NCBI RefSeq assembly: GCF_052857255.1
Contig: NC_135505.1
Span: 54,920,792-54,984,791, forward strand
DNA: 64,000 bases
Source: Amblyomma americanum
Taxonomy: Eukaryota; Arthropoda; Arachnida; Ixodida; Ixodidae
Reading direction: 5' to 3'
Below the pieces are notes generated by a model that was not told the origin of the DNA, ran no database searches, and worked only from the letters and a program-made list of their open reading frames with translations. The position numbers and the translations under genes were made by a program. Within the stretch, counting starts at the first letter, position 1; every line of letters starts with the position of its first letter. Positions 11,232 through 22,560 of the stretch are shown piece by piece.

Positions 11232-11705
11232 TGTCATACGACACATCCCACGATTGGTATATATCGCGCGGCACAAACCACGACAGGTATCTGTCGCGCG
11301 GCATATCCCACGACACGCTATTGTGTCGCGCCACAGGCCGCACGACAGGTACTTTTGTCGCGTGAAAAGAGGCGCGCTAGAAGTCTGTCGCGCGACTGAA
11401 CCCACGACAGGCAACTTTGCTGAGGCACGCAATCTCTGTCGCGCGGCACGACTCCCTCTGTCGCGCGACAGTACCTGCGACAGAAACCTGTCGCGCGACA
11501 AATGCTGCGAAAGGAACCTTCTTCGCACGACAAAATGCAGGAAAGATGTCTGTCGTGCGGCAGAACCTACTACAAACAACTTTGTCGCGCGAAAGGACCC
11601 ACGACACGAAGCTTGTAGCACGACACAAGGCACGACAAGACAGCTTGTCTTGCGACACAATATTGTGTCGCGCGACAGATGCGCGACAAAAAATTCTGTC
11701 GTGCG
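11232..11705. repeat. Palindrome-based tandem array, ~30-bp degenerate units
   Basis: About 15-16 units of roughly 30-32 bp follow each other head to tail. The typical unit begins with the self-complementary 12-mer TGTCGCGCGACA (or one- to three-base variants), then a short variable spacer, then a CACGACAG-like word and a variable tail. Perfect copies of the 12-mer are visible at about 11458, 11489 and 11665. Because each unit contains both CGACA and TGTCG words, either strand can form many alternative hairpins. Open frames on both strands across it are a by-product of the periodicity (SRDR/ARQ-type repeats) and I do not call them genes. A satellite or minisatellite is the simplest description. 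Confidence 0.8.
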
Positions 11706-13114
11706 TTTTGATCGGGATGGGAGGGGGAGGAAAACATTTACTGTACATCAGTAATGGCATTCGCCCGCCTCCCCCTCAGCACTAGTCCAGGGAGGCAGGA
11801 GGCACTGGTATAGATGTTGGCAGGGAGGTCTTGTGTCTCGGTGGCCTCTCAAGCCAGTCGGGCGGGAGCAACCAGGCGTGTGGCAACCGCGGAAGGTATA
11901 GGGCCAATCAACAAATGGCTCTGGACTTTCCCTGGGCTTTAACTGATTGATGCACGGAGGAGGCAACCACAGCTCTTGAACCAAGGTGAACACCTAATGC
12001 TAACAGCTTGTGATCGCATAATGAGACATAAGCACCCGTTTCTTTTTTCTGGAACTTAGAGGCAAACACAATGCTGATATCTCTCACCTCAAATTTTCGT
12101 GTTAATCTGCTTGTTCAGCAAAAAGTTCCGTAATTGGAATTTTGGGGCACATTATTGTGCAACAATTGCATTTGGAGCGCATTTACACTTCAATTAAATG
12201 TTTCATCTTTTTAGACCTAATGTAGGTTGACAGACAATGTGTTGGACACTTTCCGCAGTCATAACAATGGCGAAGCAAGCATCAGTAAGCCTTCTGTCAC
12301 GTTGTGTGACCAGTTAGTGGGGTATGTCACCTCCCACGTTTTTGAAATAATTGTCCTGGCTGCATTTCGCTTTTTTTGGTTTCCACTGTATATCCACATT
12401 GTATGTATAAATAGATCTGTTTCTTCATTACATTCAGTTGCACATGATTATGTACAAACTCCCATAACTTCAAGCTTTTCTCTACCAGACTTGCTGCGTT
12501 TTACTGTTTCGCTGTGTTTCGTAACGGCTTGCAACACATTGACTGCACAGCATGTCTTGGGCATCATTTTTACAAACGTTTGTCTTTGCGTTACAGAACT
12601 TGGCCCGATACCACCGAAATATTTGTCCTTCCAGAGCCGACAGTTGCTGTTATTGCCGTGCCAGAGCGAATGATCGCAACAGTTTCACACCTAAGTTGTG
12701 GGGGCCAGCTCCATTCATGCCTGTGCCGGCTGTTGCAGCCCCAAGTGATGGGTTGATTTTGTTACGCTCTAGGTATATTTTCCTGGATTTTGGGCTTGAC
12801 TGTCATGTAGTGCATCGAGTGTGGCACATCATGATAGAGGACAAAGAATGCTGTGCGTGTATTACCTGTGCAGCTGGTCATAGCTATTCATTTTGTCGAA
12901 ACTATTGTGCTTCTTTGGTACTGCAGTCACTGACCTAATATACCATGGAAATGTTTCTGTCCTATCACCACATCTAATGGCCAGCACCGTGCGCGTCAAG
13001 GGCCATTCAGTAAAGGTGCAACCAATACAGCACCAGGCTGCTGCAGCTGCCGCAGACTGCTGTAAAATTTATCAACATTCCTTATACGTATCTTTCGTGT
13101 GTGACTTTTTTATG
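11706..13114. other. No recognised feature; weak exon-like segment near 12.6 kb
   Basis: No known gene is seen. At about 12590-12770 three overlapping frames stay open after a pyrimidine-rich AG (near 12595), which could mark a splice acceptor, but none of the translations shows a family I know. Confidence 0.35.
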
Positions 13115-13480
13115 ATTATCACTCTGACTACGCTTAATGCAGGACATAGGCCTCTCCTATATCTCTTTAATTTACCCTGCTCTTTGCCAGATGTGACAGC
13201 CATATTCCCGCTGTCTTAACCTCATCTGCTCATCTAACTTTCCGCTGCCCCTGCTCTGCTTGCCTTCTCTTGGAATCATTTCCGTTACTCATAATAACGA
13301 TCAGTTGCCTTGCCTTCACAATAAATTCTCTTCTCAGGCCAATTTCTTCTTTCCATTAGGACTAGGATGTCATTAACCCGCGTTTTTTCCCTGATCCTCT
13401 AAGCCATATTCTTTCCTCTTAACTTAAAACCTATCATTTCCCTTTCTATTGCTTGCTGCATTGTCATTAAAAGGGCATCA
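13115..13480 (-). pseudogene. LINE fragment, C-terminal ORF2 region and 3' end (RTE-like)
   Basis: On the minus strand the DNA encodes broken pieces of the conserved C-terminal block of a non-LTR retrotransposon ORF2. The order is MQQAIEREMIGFKLRGK, then KTRVNDILVLMERRNW, and near the end a GEAYVLH-type segment followed by TGA/TAA-rich sequence. This block (family pattern R-x-M-L-G-x-x-L-R-D-R ... V-x-D) follows the RT in RTE-like LINEs common in ticks. There are several stops and frameshifts. It is 5'-truncated and has no coding potential. Clade assignment is tentative. Confidence 0.65.
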
Positions 13481-13697
13481 TTAAAGGATAGGTGCAATTT
13501 TATGACCAGCCTTTTGCGCAGCTCATAAACAACAGCTCATGCATAGTGCATTTTAGTGCTCACTTCTGTCTGCCACTCTGGCGGGTGGCAGCTAAATTTA
13601 TTGGTAGCGAAAGGCTGCTCGGGAAGAGCGGCCCGGGTTGCACAAGCTCTCCTTGGGGGCTGCATTTGAATCAGCATCCTGCCTCTGCAATGGTGCG

Positions 13698-13925
13698 GGT
13701 TTTGGATAGCGGGTTGAGGGTCCCAAAGTGACTCAAGCTAGAAGCGGCGCCATAGTGAAGCGCTCCGGAAGTTTCAAGCACCTGCGGTTCTTAAATGCAC
13801 TGACAGAACATTAAACAACCATCTAGAATTTCGCCGCTATCATAATTTCTATCCCTGTGGTTGGGATCGAACCCACGTCTTTCAGGTCAGCAGCCGCGCG
13901 GCATAAGCATTGTGCCACCGCGGCG
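13698..13925 (-). mobile_element. tRNA-derived SINE, diverged Ruka-like copy
   Basis: On the minus strand the tRNA-like head begins at about 13925 and contains the B-box GGTTCGATCCC (near 13866). It is followed by the same body as the SINE at 663-910 (GGCGAAATTCTAGA, then a CGCTTCACTATGGCG block) and the tail GACCCTCAACCC. The many differences from the first copy indicate an older insertion. No target duplication is clear. Confidence 0.75.
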
Positions 13926-13929
13926 GTTC

Positions 13930-15813
13930 GGTAGTGGTGCAACACTTATCCGTTACACCACTGCACCAGGATTTATATGAAGACTCCCCGCGATCTATGA
14001 CTGTGCAATTGACAATGACGGTGTCTGCAAAGTGCTACACAAAAAGGACCCCAGGCCACTTCAGGGACTTATCTTACCACGTCATACATTTAAGGTGGAA
14101 GGAGCGTATGTGTTCCCTGAATTTTTTTGTGGTATTTATCTCCAAGCTGGACATACTTTGGGGAGCCGTCGGGAACGGAGCTCTAGTACTCAGTGCTTCC
14201 TAGCGTACGTCGCTATATGTTGTTTCTAAGATATGTTGAAAAAGAAAATATACGTTTGTAAATGAAACTAGGTGCACCTCATAAAGTGACACTAAATGGG
14301 TTACATCAAACTAAGGGATTCAAATAGATTACTTCTTGCTGGCACTAAAGACGTGTTTTTTGCGGAAAGGTGGTAGCATTGCTGAGAAAAACGCAAATGA
14401 AAGTGCCAAAACACCTTCACTTTTAAACTTCTTGCAAAAAGTAAACTTCCATGATTTGTTGGAATGGGGTCCTCTGACCACTCAGAGGCGCCACATCCAG
14501 AGACCACAAACGCAGCTGCAAACTGAAAGCCGAAATTCAACAGTTCAGTTGTCATGATGGCAGGTTGTAAGCACAGGCTAACTTATCCCCCCACTATTTC
14601 GATAGGGGCTCTCTGCTGCCTCGCATGCATCTCATTGCTGTCTGCACTTACGGTAGAGAGATGCTCCATACTTGCAAAAGAAACGACATGAAGTTATCGA
14701 GGGTAGCCGGAGACTGTAGAGCAACCCGCTGAATGCGCCCACGCTTCTACAACGTTTTGGAAACGTTACTATTGCTGGATTGCGTCCATCATGATCTTTA
14801 TTGCTGCAGTACCATGCAACAGTTGAAGTTAGCTATCAGGATATGGGAGTCCAATAAAAGCCATGGATGGGCACCTTAACTTCTAGCACTTTTAAAATGC
14901 CTTGCTTGCATTGGAAGGTGTTCTGTTTTATGATCATGTATTGATATGCTGTCTTTGCGTGTTGTTTATTTACCCACTTGTGTATATACATTGCCTTGTT
15001 CTGAAAGTGGAATTTCATCTTCATTGAAATGCGTGTCAATTAACTTCCTGTTTTGTTTCTAGTAAGCGGCAGTCCATCAACACTAAGTGGACTGTGTTTT
15101 GCAGTTGAGGAATGGCTAAACCAACGACATCTCAGTGCAAGGATTACTTAATTAAACATGGTTTTGCATAATGAAGGGTTTTAAGGAAATGGAACTTTTC
15201 CTGTTTTTCAAATAAATTGAAGTGCTCAGCTAATGATAATGCATATAATCAATATGTTTTCAACTGCTGCAATGCCACTGAGCTGTGTACATCTTTTGGA
15301 ACATGCAATGGGTATGGCCCGGTAAACAGTGTATTTATTTTAGATTTCCCAAGGATTGCACTGATGAGGGTGCCTGCACTCAAGTAATCTTGTACACATC
15401 ACCGTGTACATAAAGCTACTGCTCGTTTGTATGTCATAAAACACAAGCTGTGCTTTAGTTGTTTTGAAAATGCTTTTTTCTTTTCCACGGAATTTACCCT
15501 TCCTTGTTTACGCAATGTGACAGCTCGGTGTGAAGCGCTGATGTGATCACCCATATTAGAAGCACTTGGCACCCGGGTGGTTGCCCATAAAATTGAGGCT
15601 TCTTGCTAATTGTCCCTGCTCTCGTCATTATAACCAGTACTTTGTATCAAATCCTCCAAATTCATATTTCTTGACTGTTTTCTATAATAAAAATTGCCTA
15701 ATTTGTTTTCCACAAGCGGTGAAAATGCTTCTGGCCACCTAAAAAATGGCAGTCTTGGTCACAGCGGCGCTTTCCGTTCGAGGAGTGAGCGACGAGGGGC
15801 TAGTTGGTACAAC
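13930..15813. other. No recognised feature
   Basis: This is AT-rich sequence without recognisable coding or RNA features. A 7-bp inverted repeat (AGTGGTG/CACCACT) near 13932-13967 is short. Open frames at 14301-14557 on both strands have no family signature. Confidence 0.4.
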
Positions 15814-16665
15814 ATGATTTTAAAACAAAAACTACTCAGAGTACAAGGCGCAGAAGAGAAGTGGACAGGACGAGCGCAGAACTAACTGATTTATTGGAGC
15901 GATGCTGCTTTCCTTCAACAGCAAAACGCATGCGCGACAAATACTCATAGTACTACACCCAACGAAATCAATTTATGAAGAAAAAAGTTAAGCTCTTTCA
16001 TGTGCACATGTATCGTTACTTCACTAACGCACTTTTCAGGCCCATAACTTGCGATTTGCAAGGCTTAAGTGATTTTTCCCAATTTTTTGTCTCTTGCATG
16101 GCCTATAATCTTTGCATGCCTGAAAAGAGGCCTACATTTTCATTTGCTTTCTTTTGACAAGACTGGCAGTGCCTAGGCAAGTGCTGCCCGCAAAGCAGAC
16201 TCAAACATTTTTTGCGTATATGTAGGGCAGACGGGACGCTGCTTTAATAAGTGCCTTCTAGAGTACAACTCTGAGCTCGCATTGTTGGCCGCACTTGCAT
16301 TGACACTGCCAGTCTTGTCAAAAGCAGGAAAATGAATAATGTACGGCACTTTTCAAGTATTCTAAGAATGTAGGCTGTGCAAGGAACAAAAAGGCATGCG
16401 AAATTATTAAAGCCTTGCACATCGTAAGTTTTGATCCTGAAAAGTGCATTTGTGAGGCATCGATACATTAGAACTGGAGAGGGCTTCACATTCTTGGATT
16501 GATAAGTTGATTTCATTGAATGTATTGCTATGAGATTGTTGTACATGCGTTTACTGTTGAAGGAAAGCGGCGTCGCTCCAATAAATCAGTTGTTAGTTCT
16601 GCCCTCATCCTGTCTAATTCATTTCTGTGTCCTGTCCTCTGCGTAGCTTTATGTTTTTAAAAACA
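15814..16665. mobile_element. Inverted-repeat (foldback) insertion, probable Penelope-like terminal repeats
   Basis: A left arm (about 15845-16175) and a right arm (about 16295-16640) are diverged reverse complements of each other around a ~120-bp centre. For example, CTAACGCACTTTTCAGG near 16023 pairs with CCTGAAAAGTGCATTTG near 16436. The outer ends of both arms contain the CCAATAAATCAGTTGTTAG type of word (around 16577 on the plus strand and its complement near 15880). The same AATAAA...GTTGTTAG arrangement occurs in the Penelope-like arms near 3579 and in the foldback at 27.4 kb. Near-identical words, ATGATTTTAAAACA (15814-15827) and ATGTTTTTAAAAACA (16651-16665), flank it and may be a decayed target duplication. 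There is no coding frame. Confidence 0.65.
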
Positions 16666-17734
16666 CGCTTCCCGTTGTTTTGCATGCTCGTTGTGTGATC
16701 TAAGCAATAGGTGATTTGAAGTCACTGTTGTCAGAACTGCACTTGATGGCCACTTGTATTCGCTAAAACGTAAGAATTCGCTCTCTAAACTGGCCGAAAT
16801 TGCATACACACGCGTCTTGCGGTCTCTCTGTCTAATTTTCATGGAAGGGGGCCGTCATCGATTAGAGTTTAAGAATTTTTCAAGCGTTTATTGCTGGTGA
16901 GTGTTGTGATGTGCACATCTGGAATGTAGCCACTTGTATCGCTTGTTTCCTACACGGGTGAACTAGAGACAAGCACAGTTATTCGCGGCGTCACCTCATC
17001 GGCATGAATTTTTCGCTCAGTGATCACTGACGTCATTGCATCATTGTACGCAATGAAAATGAGCGAACAGACTGAAGCAAAACTTGAGAACAGGAGCCCC
17101 ATTACAATGCAGGGAGCAAGTGCTAAAGCTTTTGAAAGCATTTGGAAATGTTCTTGAGTGGCTGCGGGTGTCCAACGAGTCCGAATGTCATTCTAAGTCA
17201 GAATGATGTCTGAACGTACATATATAGCAAGGGTATTAGTTTCACCCCTATCACTAAAACTACAATGGGCTAAAACTTCTCTATGCGATAACAAATTGCA
17301 GGTGCATCTTGCAGATGGTGCCTGGACAATGTTGATGATCCTGCCAGGCTATTCTGAATTTTACAAGCACCTTTCTGTCGCTTTGTGGGGCACGAGGTCC
17401 TTGCAAAGCGGAGTGTCACTGGTACGCAGTGCAAGAAAAATATTGGTAAAGGAAAAACAGCTGTGTACCCTCCATTGTGCCCTGCCAAGGTCATGGGCAT
17501 GTCCTGTGAGTATCGGCCATTCTCCGTTCTGACTTCATAATCAAACTTCATTATATTGCTGGCTGCATTAGGCTAGTCGCAGTTCTTTTTATTATCGTCA
17601 GTGTTAGTGATGTTTCGCAGCAAAAAGCACCACAGTCGAGCCCAGTTGTAGCAAACCTAAAAGTTGCGTGAATTCCTTTCATCGTATGCGAATTTCTTAG
17701 CAAGTGGATTTCCCATATTGCAGTCAGAAATAAT
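16666..17734. other. No recognised feature
   Basis: There is no gene or repeat I can name. Frames at 17203-17551 are open on both strands without domain content. Confidence 0.4.
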
Positions 17735-17800
17735 AATAAATGTTCCGTTATAAGAGAGGCCTTTGCCCGGCAGTGGGTGTAGTCAGGCTGATGATGATGT
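17735..17800 (+). mobile_element. LINE 3'-end fragment (same family as 13115-13480)
   Basis: The segment GAGGCCTTTGCCCGGCAGTG at about 17757, followed by TGATGATGATG, is the 3' end of the RTE-like LINE, here on the plus strand. The minus-strand fragment at 13115 ends with the corresponding sequence. Only the terminal ~65 bp can be recognised. Confidence 0.55.
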
Positions 17801-17894
17801 TCATTTCCTGATATGTGCAATATGTTTGTGGCTTGTTCACGGCACATCCTGGTTCATTTCAGCGGAATAGGGCAACCACAGTGCAACCACATCA

Positions 17895-18045
17895 GCTTAG
17901 CTTTGGCTTATGTAGGTTTAACGTCCCAAAGCGACTCACGCTATGAGGGAGGCCGTAGTGAAGGGCTCCAGAAGTGTCGACTACCTGGGGTTCTTTAGCG
18001 TGCACTGACATCGCACATTACACTGGCCTCTAGGCCTGTCACATC
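17895..18045 (-). mobile_element. 5'-truncated SINE, Ruka-like body without tRNA head
   Basis: It matches the body and tail of the SINE at 663-910 in the same orientation: a GGTTTAACGTCCCAAAG tail junction at the left, then the TAGTGAAGGGCTCC and TTCTTTAGCG blocks. The tRNA-like head expected at the right end is absent. Confidence 0.7.
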
Positions 18046-19908
18046 ACATCACATCGGGCTTGGGGTACTGAGATTCTACAGCTGTAATACATTTTATTTT
18101 CTCAAGGGCTGGAAGAAGCACATAGCTAGGAAAATATTCCTTTATCGTTCAGTCATTTTTATTGCAATCTAGGTGACAGGCGCGCCAAGAAAATTTATAG
18201 TCGTTGTTGACCGAAACGATCGCGATGGCTTGCACGTTATGAGAGACTGTTCCTGATATTGCAATGCCATGGCCCTATAATTTTTTATGGTAGTACTGCA
18301 TTTTTTTTATAACGAGGAAGTCATCATTAAAATGGCGGCTGTTATAAGCGGACACGACTGTGTGAACCTTCTTTGGCAAAAGTAATCAGGCAGCCTCGTT
18401 TGCTAATGAGTGTCCCCTTAAACTCTGAATCTCTACAACGTAAGCAGAACTCTTTTCCTTACCTTTAGAGACCTTTTGATATTTAAGGGTGCCATAAAGG
18501 CTCCGCTGAAGTGTACTCCACTAATAACGATATCAGATATTACGATATATCGCTTATATTAATCAAATTATTTAGACTTCTCCGTTCATCCATTGCCTCT
18601 ATAAAGAAACCAACAGTTTATTACGATAGACTTATCGGTGAAATAATGTATATGATAAGATTCTGGACACCCGGATAGTGTTTATTACCTAACTTTGCCT
18701 GAAAGTTTGATAAAAAATAAAATACCTTGGAGCGAAGGACGTAAATGCTCCCCCAACCGGGAGCGTCGCCTACGGCCTTGGCAACCAAGGGTCATGGTCG
18801 TCGCAATCGCTGAACGGAAGAGTTTGCTTGGCCGCTGACATGCAACATCGTCTGACACATAGTTTCCGCCCGTGATGGTTGAATATGTCTTTTTTTATGT
18901 TTGCTTATTTGTGCGTTCCCTCCCTTCCCGCAGTCGCAGGGAAGAAAGTATTGAGAGGGTGTTGCTGCAGCACAGTCCTTGGAAGCGCGCCAAGATGCTC
19001 ACTGCTGATAACATCACTGCGGACTGTTTATCTTTTGACTGCAGCTCTGGAGAGGGGGGGGGGGGGGGGTTGGCTCCACCAGCGAACTTGGCAGAGTGCC
19101 AAGACCCGGTGAGCTCTTGACAGGAGCACCGGTGGCGGTGGATACATTCATGGAGTAATGCCTACATGCATGGGGGAATACATGTGTGTGTTCTTTTTAC
19201 TTTTTTGCCAGTGCAGATGTAACGATAGGATTTTCCGGTCTTCTCGAAATCGCTACAAGTGGAGTGGACTGTATACGAGTGAGAAGCGGACTTGCTGTCC
19301 GGTTACTTTTGACAGACTGTACAAAATACCATTGGTGCGATGGTTTCAAACTTTCCTCTGGCTTGGATCTCAGCATCTTTGGAAGGAAGTGTTTCGGAAA
19401 TGGGGTTTTGAGCATACCTTGAGTAGATTAAAATGCATTGTGCCATGATGCTCGTTCGCCACAGATGCCTTTGCATCACAAAAAAAATCCCCATCGAAGG
19501 CTAAATATGTACATAGCTGTCTCAAGGGCATGACAACCTTGCCTTGCTCGGGCCCTCCTATGACAGCTTGGTTTACCAAATTTTAAGTACAGACTCTGAC
19601 ACATTTCATAGTATACGTATTTAGTTACAGACAAGTGCCGCTGTTTGTGTTTCTACAGTGGCAGCTGATTACAGTGGCATTCGTCGCTGCTAATGATTTC
19701 TTGGATTATCTTGCGCTGGCCACTCGGACACCGATAGTAATTTGCACCTGATTTTATTCATGCTCTCATGCTATGATGATGCCATTCGGATGTTCAAGAC
19801 ATGGTTACGGGTGCAATCTCAGTTGCAGCAGCTCTTTTATGATGTATGCTCAGTGCAAAAGTTCCTGTGTGTTGTGTGATTTCAGCACATGTTAAAGAAT
19901 CATGGGTT
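18046..19908. other. Mostly featureless; poly-G tract and weak exon-like segments
   Basis: A run of 16 G residues lies at 19054-19069. A frame starting at ATG 18875 ends just past a GTGAG-type donor (about 19110), and the next open block follows a TTTTTTGCCAG acceptor-like site at about 19204-19214 and remains open to about 19425. The pattern is compatible with two exons, but neither translation matches a family I recognise and the poly-G run lies inside the first. Confidence 0.25.
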
Positions 19909-20741
19909 TGTCACAGATAATAAGGAGGCCAAAATAAAATTATGAAGGAAAGAGGGTGAAGAAGACGACGTGGATTAACCGAAGAAAAAACATGAAGGAG
20001 AAGAATTCGGTGAGGTGAAGAGAGATGATTGGTGGAGAAGCATTCGGTGAGGTGGATAGAGATGATTCGTGGAGAAGAGAAGAAGAAGACGGAGACACGG
20101 CTTACGTGGACTAACGCCAAGGCTATAAAAGGGCGAGGAAGAGCGAGGCACGAGGGTAGAACAGGAAGTGGAGGCTCCGGCGGGTCAGGGACGCTTTGGC
20201 TGGAAGAGAGCGACGCCGGCTACTGCTCCGGTGAGCTCGCGTTCCACTGCTTCGCATCGTGGACTTCCCGCAGTGCCTGAGCCCATTGCGGGGTGTCAAC
20301 GGAGGACGCTACCAACTGCTACGGCCAGGGGTGTCACCAGCGTTGTTGCCACCCATCCGGGGGTGCCCCCAACGCCAGCAACACCGGCATCACAACCATG
20401 GGTGCTTGGGCCGGGAGCTTATACGACGGAGACAGCGACGCCAGCCCATGCACGTCGAACGCCGCCTCGACGCCGGCTACTGAATCCATACAACACCGCA
20501 GCCACACCGAACCAACCGTGAGCACGAACGCCGACCACTAATAGTAGAACGCTAGTAGTAGACCCTGGTAGCAGTGCTCCCGGGTCGTGTGTATTTATAG
20601 TCTTTGTTTTGTGTTAGTTTTGTTAGTTTTGTGTTCTAGTTTGTGTGTCACGTAGGGTGTATTAAATGTGCGTTTGTGTAAGTACACCTGTCGCCTAGTC
20701 CATCCTTTCGGAACGAGTGTTCTCCGGGGAGATCCGTAACA
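19909..20741 (+). repeat. 5' LTR of element A
   Basis: It begins with TGTCACAGATAA and ends GATCCGTAACA. It aligns along its length with 24268-25088. The core promoter region includes TATAAAAG at 20124-20131. Confidence 0.88.
20124..20131 (+). promoter_or_regulatory. TATA box in the 5' LTR of element A
   Basis: GGCTATAAAAGGGCGAGG is kept in both LTRs (TATAAAAG here and at 24481-24488) in the same context. It would place the transcription start, the U3/R border, about 25-30 bp downstream. Confidence 0.65.
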
Positions 20742-20749
20742 AAGATAAG

Positions 20750-20766
20750 TGGCGAGCCTGCCAGGA
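20750..20766 (+). other. Primer-binding site of element A (tRNA-Arg type)
   Basis: TGGCGAGCCTGCCAGGA starts 8 bp after the LTR end. Its complement ends in the 3' CCA of a tRNA and resembles the acceptor/T-arm end of arginine tRNA (ACG-type). Arginine tRNA primes the 412/mdg1 group of gypsy elements. One mismatch relative to the arthropod or vertebrate tRNA I recall is possible. Confidence 0.7.
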
Positions 20767-20795
20767 TACATTTCCTTGTTTCTTTTTTATTTGTC

Positions 20796-21589
20796 TTGAA
20801 CCTTACTGATCTCTCGACGGCAGAAATTATGGATTTGGCAAAAACGTTAGAACTGGCGCTCAAGCTACGGTTAAGCAAGGAAGAGGCGATGCGTCTCTAT
20901 GACGAGGAGGACAAGAGGCGGAAAGAGGAGGCAGATAGGCACAGAGAGGAAAGGGCGCAAGCACGCGCAGACGCGCGCGAAGCTGATGAAAGAGCTCGCG
21001 AGGCAGAAGAGCTGAGAACCGAATAATAAAACGGGAGAAGGAGTTTCTTTTGTGGAAACAGGCGCATGTCGCGGGAATATATGAGGAGATCACGGACAGT
21101 GATCAGCGTTCCTTAGCACGTACAGAATCTCTTAGACCGGCCAGAATTTGACCAAGGAAGCTGATGGCTCCCTTCGATGACAAAAGAGATGATCTGGACG
21201 CATATCTGCAACGATTCGAGCGGATAGGTTTGGGGCAAGGCTGGGAGCGCAGTGAATGGGCCACGGGATTGAGCATGTGTTTAGTTGGAGAGGAGCTGAA
21301 TGTGTTTGGAACAATTCCTGCCGCTGACTCCATGGATTGCGAGAAAGTCAGAAAGGCGCTAATCCAAAGATTCAGACTTACAGCAGAGTGTTTTCGTGAG
21401 AGATTTCGCACCGCGAAACCTGAGGATTTGGAAACCGCTAAGCAGTTTAACTGCAGGCTGACCAACTATTTTGATAGGTGGCTTGATATGTCGAACACAG
21501 AAAAGAGTTTTGACGGGGTGCGTGACAAGCTGGTCACAGAGCAATTTTTAGCGTGCTGCAGCTCAAAGCTAGCGCTATTCCTGAAATAA
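20796..21589 (+). pseudogene. gag remnant of element A
   Basis: The first block (20796-21026) reads NLTDLSTAEIMDLAKTLEL and then becomes a charged coiled coil rich in Glu, Arg and Ala. Its expected initiator is TTG here, while the sister element B has ATG at the same place (49520), so the start codon has been lost. After TAATAA the homology continues (IYEEITDSDQRSL near 21075-21110) and on into 21164-21589. That last block is the conserved gag core with DDLDAYLQRFERI, then QRFRLTAECFRERFR and NCRLTNYFDRWLDM. Stops and frameshifts separate the pieces. The product would have formed the virus-like particle. Confidence 0.75.
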
Positions 21590-21595
21590 AGGAAG

Positions 21596-22500
21596 TTGTG
21601 TTCATTGGAAGAGTTCGCCGACACTGGAGACCAATTCCTCGAGGCTCACGGGCTAAGAAGGTTGAGTAAGGCAAAGGAGAAAACCCAAAGGATCGTAGAG
21701 ACAGATGCGGCAAAACCAAGAGGATATGGCGGTTTATTCAAGGCTCCAGTAAGGTGTTTTCTCTGCGGCAAGGTGGAACAACGTGCTGTTTACTGTCGGA
21801 CTAGTAGCGCTGCCCATAATCACAGGTTTTGTGTCAAGGTTGTAGAAGGAGGGGTCATACTCTGGATGAGTGCCGATACAGAACGCAGGACCGAGCTGCT
21901 TGCGTTGCTGACTCTAGAGTAGAACTTGTCACGCCACCTCAAGCTCCACAGCTGAAAGGAGAGCAAACAACGCTGGAAAATGAGGCGGTGAATGGAACAA
22001 CCAAGTCGAAAGCAGCAATGCCGGTGGTGGTTGGGCATATAGTGGACCGTCCTCTATTCGTGCTTAGAGACAGCGGAGCCAACACAGTCTTGGTTCGGAG
22101 AAGCCTGGTGAAAGACTAGGATCTTACAGGGGAACCGTCGGTCGTCACTCTTGTAGATAGCACAGTAAGGTTCCTTCCTGAAGCCAGGATTCTAGTGTCC
22201 ACGCCATATTATACTGGCGAGGTAGTGGCAAAATGCGTAGACCAACCCATCTACGACCCCATCTTAGGAAACATTACTGGTGCAAGGAGTGTCGAAAACC
22301 CCGATCCCGAGTTGAGGATACTCGACATGGAAGAAAATCCAAAGGAGGAAAGACCCGCGACAGCCCTGACGGGGGCAGTCAGTTTCTCGTCGGCAGTGGA
22401 GACAAGAGTTCAAGTGACAGCCCGAGCAACGCAGCGTGCGCTCTCTCCTCCTGTTACGATGTGCCTGAGCATAACACAGTGCGAAATTTCGATTAGGTAA
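21596..22500 (+). pseudogene. Nucleocapsid zinc knuckles and protease remnant of element A
   Basis: Zinc-knuckle-like Cys patterns occur in two frames: CFLCGKVEQRAVYC at about 21760, and CQGCRRRGHTLDEC at about 21832, which is a good C-x2-C-x4-H-x4-C. The aspartic protease follows, with its active-site region reading FVLRDSGANTVLV at about 22058-22096 (family D-S/T-G-A). A TAG ends that frame at 22117. Homology continues through FLPEARILVSTPYYTGEV, then the YDPILGN segment, into a variable acidic linker ending near 22500. The antisense remnant at 60.8-61.6 kb carries the same blocks. Confidence 0.75.
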
Positions 22501-22560
22501 ACACAAGACCCAAGCTTGAAGGCCTGCTTCGAAAGAGTCGAGGAAAAAGTGAAAAGAAGA

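Noticed and set aside
11232..11705. CRISPR-like array of short palindromic repeats
   Set aside because: Units are degenerate, spacers are short and not unique, the period is ~30 bp in total, there are no cas genes, and the context is a eukaryotic genome. A palindromic satellite is the better description.
19158..19448. Recognisable host exon
   Set aside because: An acceptor-like site precedes it, but all three translations are unfamiliar and no downstream exon can be identified.
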